From: Deltaproteobacteria bacterium
Lineage (GTDB): Bacteria > JADJOY01
Direction of reading: 5' to 3'
DNA length: 12,532 nucleotides
Assembly (NCBI GenBank): GCA_016713535.1
Contig: JADJOY010000058.1
Span: forward strand, 1 to 12,532
Shown: piece by piece, positions 7,212 through 12,532 of the stretch
Position numbering within the stretch: the first letter of the stretch is position 1
How the letters are laid out: each line of letters begins with the position of its first letter
The notes under the pieces: model-generated
Database searches by the model: none
What the model was told of the DNA's origin: nothing
The model's input: the letters and a program-made list of their open reading frames with translations, nothing else
Program-made: the position numbers and the translations under genes

Positions 7212-10200
7212 GGCGGCGCCTGCGAAGAAGGAGCGGCCACCGGCGCGATGGGCGCTCCCTTCTTCGGCTTGAGCGGCGCAGGCTTCCAGCCGCCGCCGGT
7301 GGTGAACGAGTCCCACCCCCAGCGCAGCCAGCGGATCAGCGACGCCGCGATCCAGAGCGCCCACGCCAGCATCGTCAGCCGGTACGCCCAGAGCGGCACC
7401 GACACCAGCCACGCCGTCGGCAGCGTGGTCCCGGCGCGATCACTGAACCAGCGCAGCCCGGCGGCGCTCGAGCCGTTGCCCTGGATCTGCATCTGGGGCT
7501 GGCCGAGCAAGCCGGCCTCGATGCCGACGAAGAGCACGCCGAGCGCCGCCACCGTGAGCCCCACCAGCGTCACCTGCACCAGGTTGAAGGTGCGGCGCCG
7601 CTCGGGCTCGCCGAGCCATCCCGCGCGCTCGCGCCTGAGACCGAGCGCCAGGAGCCACACCGCCACCAGCGCACCGGCCAACACCGGGAGCTGCGTCAGC
7701 CCGATACCCAGCCCGAACCAGTGGTGCGCCCGGAGCGGCGTGAGCGTGAGGCGCCCGAGCCCGATCGCGATCACCAGCAGCACCGCGAGCGTGCTCCAGA
7801 AGAGCACCGCCGGCCCGAGGCGCGGCCCGCCGGCGAAGAGCACCCAGCGGCCCGCCGACGGCTCGACGTAGACGGTGGAGTTCACGCTCGGCGCGCCCAC
7901 GTCGACGGTGGGGGTGGTGAAGTGCCTCGTGATCCCGCGCGGCTCGCGCCACGTGATCTTCGCGACCTGGCTGCCCGGGTTGATGGGGAGCGTGACGCGC
8001 GAACCGTCCATCCGCAGCGGCTGCGAGAGGCCACCGACGTAAACCGCGGTCAGCTCGACTCCCTGGGGTAACGTGACCACGTGACGACCGCCGCGGCTCG
8101 AGCGGATCGAGAGCGTCAGCGTGCAGTCGGTGGAGCGCAGCCCCGGGCTCACGGCGAGCCGGCTCGAGTCGATGGTGAGCGTGGCGCCGGGGACGCCCTC
8201 GGGGCGCGTGATCGTGAGCTCGAGCTTCTCGCCCGGCCACGGGTGCCACTCCGGGATCCGCACGCCCTGGTTCGAGCCGGGATGGATCGGCGCGAGCCCC
8301 GAGGTCTCGACGTGCCACAGGTTGCTCGCGCCGAGGCGCCACACCTCGACGAAGTCGGCGCCAGCCGGCGCGACCAGCTCGATCGCTTCCTTCTGCTCGA
8401 GCGTCGAGAGCCACTCGACCTCGTCGACTCCCGCACCGAGCGTGACCAGCACGTGGCCCTTCTCCACCCGCGCCGCCTCGCTCGTCACCGACTCGCCCGG
8501 CAGGAGCGCGATCTGCGCGGTGGCCGGGACGCCGCCCGGCGAGAGCCGTGTGACGCGCGTGTGCACGCCCAACTGGAGACCGAGGTCGAGCTGGCGCGTG
8601 ACGAGCAGGAAGCTCGGCAACACCTGCGGCGACTCCGAGTCCAACCGATCGGGATCGGCGGGCTCGGTGCGCTCGCGACGGAGCGTCAGGCTCGAGTCGG
8701 GCTGGCCGTTCTCGTGGACGCCCTCGACGGTGAAGCCGGGGGCCGTGACCTCGACCCGCGCGGGTGCCAGCGGCAGTGGGATCGTGACGTCGTCGCGCTC
8801 GGGGAGCGGACCGTCGAGGAGCAGCTCCTTGGCGCCGGCGGGGACGAGCGCCCACACGGTGCCGCCGCCGTCCTTGATCGCCGCGGCGGGCTTGGTGTCG
8901 ACCAGCACCTGCGCCGGAAGCCACGAGCTGGTACTCCCGGGAAGCGGAATCGCGGTGTCGGCGAGTGCGCCGATCTCGAGCCGCACCTTCAGGCGCCCGC
9001 CGCTCGCGTCGAAGAGGCCGCGCGCGACGCTGGCGCAGCGCGGGTGGCACTCGGGACGCTCGGTGAGGCGCGCCTCGAGCTGATCGAGGAGGTCCTGGCT
9101 CGGCATCTCCGCGCGTACCGACGCCGGTGACGCGACCATCGCGGCGACGAAGAGCGAGGCCGCCACCGCTCGCGGTGCCCGACCGAGCCCACTCGCGAGC
9201 TTCTTCCAGTCGAGAAGCCTGAGCACCAGCGCCGCGAGGAACGCCGCGCGCAGCACGTCGAGGGCCGCGTTCACCGCCGGCGAGAGGAGATAGAGCGAGA
9301 CCTCCTGGGTGCGCTGCACCGGCCCGCTGAAGCCGAGCGTGACCGTGGTCCAGGACCACGCCGGGATGCCGGGGCCGGTGTTCACCACCGCGTTGGGGTC
9401 GATGCGGTCGAAGTCGTCGCTCGGACCACTCGCGAAGCCGGAAGAGAAGGCTCGCTTCGGGTACTCGAATCGTCGCGCGTACGCAGCAGCGTTCACGGAG
9501 CGTGGAGCTGGCTTCGCCTCGGGCTCCGGTTCCTCGCCTGCGGCCAAGGTCTGCTCCGTACCACTCTGGTCGTTCATGCTCCGGGCCTGCATGGGCGCCG
9601 CGGCGGGTGCCGTCGGATAGGCGAGTGCGCTCTCCGACGACCCATCCGGCGCCGTGTACCAGGGCTGTGTCAGCGCCGGGTACATCGCGGTCCGCACCTG
9701 CCACACCAGGAACGGCACCGACACCAGCGCCGTGTAGCCCGCGAGCACGATCCACGCCCCGCGCGCCCAGCGCCGCGCCTTGCCCTCGCCGATCAGGCGC
9801 AATGCCGCTTCGAGCGCCAGCACGACGAGCACCAGCCACGTGAAGCCGTGCTGCTCGGGATGGATCAGCACGAGCCCCACCAGAGCAAGCCCGCCCCACG
9901 TCCAGCCGAAGAGCCGCCGGAACGCGAGTGCCGCGATCAGCACGCCGAAGAAGTCGAGGAGCGTCCAGTTCTCCACCCACGTGCCCGGCACCTGGTCGGC
10001 GCCGCGCGCCGCGAGCACGCGCCAGCCGGGCGGCAGGTGAAGCGTCGACGAGAGGCTCTCGACGTCCGCGTCCCACGACACCGCCGGCAAGGTCCGGGCC
10101 GCGCCTTCGATCCGGCTCTCCGCGCCGAGGTCGAGGGCGCCGTGGCGCACCTCGAGGCCGTCGCGGTCGGCGCCCGGGCGGCGCGTCACCACCTGGTCGC

Positions 10201-11413
10201 GGCCGCCGAGGGTGACCCGGCCGAGCACCGTGGGCGCCGGCATCTCGAGACGGAAGCTCGTGTCGAGAGAGCCGGTCATGTGATCGCGCACCGTGTAGCC
10301 GCGGCCGTCGAAGTGGAGCCACGGCTCGCGCTCGAGGGCGAGCCGGTCGGGCTCGGGCGGATCGTTGCCGCGCCGCCGCTCGGTGAGCGTCATCGTCTCG
10401 CCGGGCGCCATGCGGTACGCGGGCAAGCTCTTCCATTCATCGCCGAGGGTCGTCTGCTGCGGATCGACCGCCGTCACCCCCTCGATCTCCACCACGCGCA
10501 GCGCCGGGCGCGCGTCCCATACCCACACCTCCTCGGCGCCCTCCGACCAGAGCTCGGTGGGTGTCGGGAGCGCGAGCGACGCGACCGGCCCGACGTGGCG
10601 CGCCACCAGATCGATCCTCCACTCGCCGGGCCGCACCTGGACCCGCAGCCGGCTGTCGCTCTCGAGGCGCGTCGCGAGCGGGCTGGTGAGCGAGAGCGGC
10701 GTGAAGTCCGGGAGCAGCGCCGGCCCGAGGTGGACCTCGCGCGCCTTGCCCGAGACGGCGAGCTCGATTCGCGTCCAGACCTGGAGGGGGACTTCGTCGG
10801 TCACGCGCCGGCTGACCCTCACCGTGACGCGCTCCTCCTCGGCGGGTGCCTCGGCGGCGCGGCCGAGCCAGAGCCGGCCCGCCGCGTCGCGGTTCGGGAA
10901 GGCGACGGCGGCGCCGCGCAAGGTGAGACCGACCAGCGCGACCTCGGGCGCCACCTCGAGCGCCTCGGGCAGCGTGTCCCAGCGGAACGAGCCCGTGATC
11001 GTGTGCGCGCCCGCTCCGAGGCGAAGCTGCGGCTGGTTGCCGTCCGCGAGCGGCACCACGGCGGCGCCGTCGACCTTCACGTCCTCGGGCCAGCGTCCCG
11101 GCCCACCGGGCAGCGCCACCGCCGTCTCCACGTCGACCGTCCAGCTCTGGGTGAAGCGGCCGCCACGATCGTCGAGGGCGAGGTCGAGCTTGCCCGGCCA
11201 CGCGCAGCGGCTCTCGCCGTCCTGACCGAGGAGCACCGGACACAGCGAGCGCTGCGCACCGTGGAGGACCCAGCCCACCCATGGCCGGAGCGGCTCGGGG
11301 ACCTCGTCGCGGCGCAGCGGCTCCGCGCGCGCGCAGAGCGCCGAAGCGGCGAGCATCACCGCCACGAGCACGGACGTCACGATCGGGCGGCGCGGCCTGG
11401 GAGAGCGAGTCAT
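7208..11413 (-). CDS. Large membrane protein of unknown function with two similar periplasmic modules
   Basis: 1401 residues from ATG at 11413-11411. Residues 8-30 form a signal peptide ending in ALCARA, which decides the start together with AAGGGG at 11420-11425. First periplasmic, beta-rich module about 31-480, opening with PLRPWVGWVL, Cys58 and Cys70 (RCAWPG), GGRFTQSW and ALPG. Membrane helices about 484-575, then an Asp/Glu/Pro/Ala-rich linker and a helix about 703-737. Residues 745-768 look like a second, internal signal peptide (ASLFVAAMVASPASVRA). They are followed by Cys789, Cys793, GGRLKVRL and IPLPG, and a second beta-rich module to about 1190. Four more helices lie near 1202-1221, 1234-1258, 1277-1303 and 1333-1361, then a Pro-rich tail. 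I recognise it only as a large conserved hypothetical type seen in proteobacteria, without a named family or catalytic motif. It is co-translated with the epimerase at 6195-7211. The open frame runs back to 12508, but that part is antisense to the isomerase gene. Confidence 0.88.
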   Translation of the reverse strand: MTRSPRPRRPIVTSVLVAVMLAASALCARAEPLRRDEVPEPLRPWVGWVLHGAQRSLCPVLLGQDGESRCAWPGKLDLALDDRGGRFTQSWTVDVETAVALPGGPGRWPEDVKVDGAAVVPLADGNQPQLRLGAGAHTITGSFRWDTLPEALEVAPEVALVGLTLRGAAVAFPNRDAAGRLWLGRAAEAPAEEERVTVRVSRRVTDEVPLQVWTRIELAVSGKAREVHLGPALLPDFTPLSLTSPLATRLESDSRLRVQVRPGEWRIDLVARHVGPVASLALPTPTELWSEGAEEVWVWDARPALRVVEIEGVTAVDPQQTTLGDEWKSLPAYRMAPGETMTLTERRRGNDPPEPDRLALEREPWLHFDGRGYTVRDHMTGSLDTSFRLEMPAPTVLGRVTLGGRDQVVTRRPGADRDGLEVRHGALDLGAESRIEGAARTLPAVSWDADVESLSSTLHLPPGWRVLAARGADQVPGTWVENWTLLDFFGVLIAALAFRRLFGWTWGGLALVGLVLIHPEQHGFTWLVLVVLALEAALRLIGEGKARRWARGAWIVLAGYTALVSVPFLVWQVRTAMYPALTQPWYTAPDGSSESALAYPTAPAAAPMQARSMNDQSGTEQTLAAGEEPEPEAKPAPRSVNAAAYARRFEYPKRAFSSGFASGPSDDFDRIDPNAVVNTGPGIPAWSWTTVTLGFSGPVQRTQEVSLYLLSPAVNAALDVLRAAFLAALVLRLLDWKKLASGLGRAPRAVAASLFVAAMVASPASVRAEMPSQDLLDQLEARLTERPECHPRCASVARGLFDASGGRLKVRLEIGALADTAIPLPGSTSSWLPAQVLVDTKPAAAIKDGGGTVWALVPAGAKELLLDGPLPERDDVTIPLPLAPARVEVTAPGFTVEGVHENGQPDSSLTLRRERTEPADPDRLDSESPQVLPSFLLVTRQLDLGLQLGVHTRVTRLSPGGVPATAQIALLPGESVTSEAARVEKGHVLVTLGAGVDEVEWLSTLEQKEAIELVAPAGADFVEVWRLGASNLWHVETSGLAPIHPGSNQGVRIPEWHPWPGEKLELTITRPEGVPGATLTIDSSRLAVSPGLRSTDCTLTLSIRSSRGGRHVVTLPQGVELTAVYVGGLSQPLRMDGSRVTLPINPGSQVAKITWREPRGITRHFTTPTVDVGAPSVNSTVYVEPSAGRWVLFAGGPRLGPAVLFWSTLAVLLVIAIGLGRLTLTPLRAHHWFGLGIGLTQLPVLAGALVAVWLLALGLRRERAGWLGEPERRRTFNLVQVTLVGLTVAALGVLFVGIEAGLLGQPQMQIQGNGSSAAGLRWFSDRAGTTLPTAWLVSVPLWAYRLTMLAWALWIAASLIRWLRWGWDSFTTGGGWKPAPLKPKKGAPIAPVAAPSSQAPP

Positions 11414-11557
11414 CGGTATCCCCTTTTTCGAGCACGACGCCGCGCGCGCGGCTAGCGGCGGGCGCGGGTTTCCTGGATGATAGGCCACCCTCGCGGCCGC
11501 CGTGTGCAGAGCGTCGCTCGGAAGCGCGCGCCGCCCGCGAAAGGTTCGACCTCGCTC
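11414..11557. promoter_or_regulatory. Divergent intergenic region
   Basis: Separates the large minus-strand gene from the plus-strand isomerase gene, so promoters for both should lie within these 144 bases. A T run at 11424-11428 belongs to the AAAAAGGGG ribosome binding site of the minus gene. TATCAT on the minus strand, around 11477-11482, is a possible -10 element for the large gene, but no matching -35 is visible. For the plus gene, AAAGG at 11540-11544 is a distant ribosome binding site, 13 bases before ATG 11558. No operator-like dyad was noticed. Confidence 0.4.
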
Positions 11558-12435
11558 ATGACCGCCTCGACCGTCTCCCGCCGACCGCGCTGGCTGGCAC
11601 CGCTCGTGGTCGGCGCGGTGGGCGTGCTGGTGGCGGCGGGGTCGCTCGCGATCGCGCGGGTCGGCGCCACGCGCCGCGCCGACGATGCACTGACCTCCCA
11701 CGCCGCGCCGGAGGCGCGCCGGATCGAGCTCACCGCCGACGCCCTCGGCGCCCTCACCCGCGAGCACGCGAAGCAGACCGGCAGCCAGCCGGACGCGCGG
11801 CTGCGCGAGCTCGCGCTCCGCGACTACCTCGACCGCGAGGTGCTCTATCGCGAAGCGCAGGCCCTCGACCTCGGCCGCGACGACGTGATCGTGAAGCGGC
11901 GGTTGATCCAGAAGATGGAGGCGCTCCTCGACGCCGCGGTGCCGACCGCCGAGCCCACCGACGCCGAGGTGAGGGCGTGGTTCTGGGGCGCACAGCGCCG
12001 AGCTCGAGCGGCCCGCCCGGTTGAGCTTCACACACGTCTTCTTCCGCCGCGACCGCATCGACGGCGACCTCGAGCACGTCGCCGCCGAGGCGGTCGCCTC
12101 GCTGGAAGGAGGCGCCGCGCCGTCCTCGATGGGCGACCCGTTCGTGCGCGGCTCGAGCTTCGCGGCGCGTTCGCGTGACGAGCTGGCGACGATCTTCGGC
12201 GCCGACTTCGCGGCGCGCGTGATGGAAGCGCCCGAGAAGCGCTGGTCGGGGCCGATCCCGTCGAGCTTCGGCTGGCACCTGGTGCGGATCGACGCGCGCG
12301 AGGGCGCCCACCTCCCCGAGATCGCCGAGGTAAGGCCGCGGATCGTCGCGGCGCTCGTGCGTGAGCGCGGCGAGCGCGCGCCGCGAGACCCTCGATCGAC
12401 TGCGCAGCCAATACGAGATCGTGACGCCGCCATGA
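11558..12435 (+). CDS. Parvulin-type peptidyl-prolyl cis-trans isomerase, with two frameshifts
   Basis: Envelope-anchored folding factor of the PpiC/SurA type; isomerises Xaa-Pro bonds in exported proteins. Start ATG 11558 gives a short basic N-terminus and one membrane helix (about residues 13-35). ATG 11477, in the same frame, is a less likely start. The N-terminal helical chaperone part contains LRELALRDYLDREVLYREA, VIVKRRLIQKME and EPTDAEVRAWF. After a shift of +1 (or -2) near 11984-11988 the isomerase domain follows: LSFTHVFFRRDR, GDPFVRGSSF, ADFAARVMEAP, WSGPIPSSFGWHLVRIDA. A second +1 shift near 12366-12385 restores the family C-terminus ETLDRLRSQYEIVTPP and the TGA at 12433-12435. Reconstructed length is about 291 residues, normal for this subgroup. 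Related isomerases are often encoded beside a HupE/UreJ-type membrane protein; that partner is not in this window. As drawn the frame is broken, but the conserved segments suggest a real gene. Confidence 0.85.
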
Positions 12436-12473
12436 GGACTTCCACGAACGCTGAGCGAGTTTGCGCCGTGAAC

Positions 12474-12497
12474 GGCCGCGAGGGACCGCGGCCCTCC
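12474..12497 (-). repeat. Hairpin repeat, type D
   Basis: Perfect 7-bp stem (12474-12480 with 12487-12493) followed by CTCC at 12494-12497, then AGCC as after the type D hairpins in the 5654-6149 array. The stem is identical to those copies but the loop differs (AGGGAC rather than ACGGAG). It lies 38 bases past the isomerase stop codon, so it may also serve as a transcript end. Confidence 0.8.
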
Positions 12498-12516
12498 AGC
12501 CCAACCACGTCGCGTT

Positions 12517-12532
12517 GGAGGGTCGCGATCCT
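12517..12532 (+). repeat. Start of a further GGAG-foot hairpin, cut by the window end
   Basis: GGAG at 12517-12520 followed by GGTCGCG, the opening of the type B hairpin seen at 50-72. It lies in inverted-neighbour position to the type D hairpin just upstream, as in the other arrays. The right half is beyond the window, so the stem cannot be confirmed. Confidence 0.5.

Noticed and set aside
7440-10436. Long minus-strand open frame of nearly 1000 codons and long plus-strand frames opposite it
   Set aside because: Shadow frames of the 1401-residue gene, common in GC-rich DNA; composition is Arg/Ala/Pro-rich without motifs.
11414-12508. Extension of the large minus-strand frame by 365 codons upstream of 11413
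   Set aside because: It is antisense to the isomerase gene, starts inside a hairpin repeat, and the signal peptide and ribosome binding site at 11413 mark the real start.

Overview
The window is very GC-rich bacterial DNA (roughly 70% G+C by eye) whose codons nearly always end in G or C. It looks like a chromosomal piece of an uncultured Myxococcota/Deltaproteobacteria-like organism. That placement is an inference from composition and gene style only; no taxonomic marker is present. No rRNA, tRNA, CRISPR array, transposase or phage gene is visible.

Layout. 1-508 is a gene-free, repeat-filled leader. 509-4408 is a plus-strand run of three tightly packed genes: a cofactor-independent phosphoglycerate mutase (gpmI), a small unknown protein, and a polytopic membrane protein with some GT-C glycosyltransferase-like traits. 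4409-4614 is a convergent gap holding a triple 24-bp tandem repeat and one hairpin repeat. 4615-5565 (minus) is a membrane-anchored endonuclease/exonuclease/phosphatase (EEP) family protein. 5566-6194 is a gene-free block of tandem hairpin repeats. 6195-11413 (minus) is a two-gene operon: a 1401-residue membrane protein of unknown function, followed with a 4-base overlap by an NAD-dependent epimerase/dehydratase. Divergent from it, 11558-12435 (plus) encodes a parvulin-type peptidyl-prolyl isomerase. The window ends in more hairpin repeats.

Three things stand out. First, a family of GC-rich hairpins occurs in four gene gaps. Four hairpin types share a GGAG (or near variant) foot and alternate in orientation. 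This is the organisation of REP/REPIN elements, and one block is a tandem array with a 185-188 bp period. Second, the 1401-residue protein looks like a tandem duplication: signal peptide, beta-rich domain and membrane helices, then an internal signal-like segment, a second similar domain and more helices. Third, all the frameshifts found (two in gpmI, one in the third gene, two in the isomerase) lie in plus-strand genes whose products otherwise look well conserved, and the epimerase lacks about 11 residues of its Rossmann fold. Sequencing or assembly error is the simplest explanation, but decay cannot be excluded.

The gene set reads as housekeeping plus cell-envelope functions. I see no defence, secretion or biosynthetic system that is clearly new. 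The best candidates for something undescribed are the duplicated membrane protein with its coupled epimerase, and the hairpin-repeat family.
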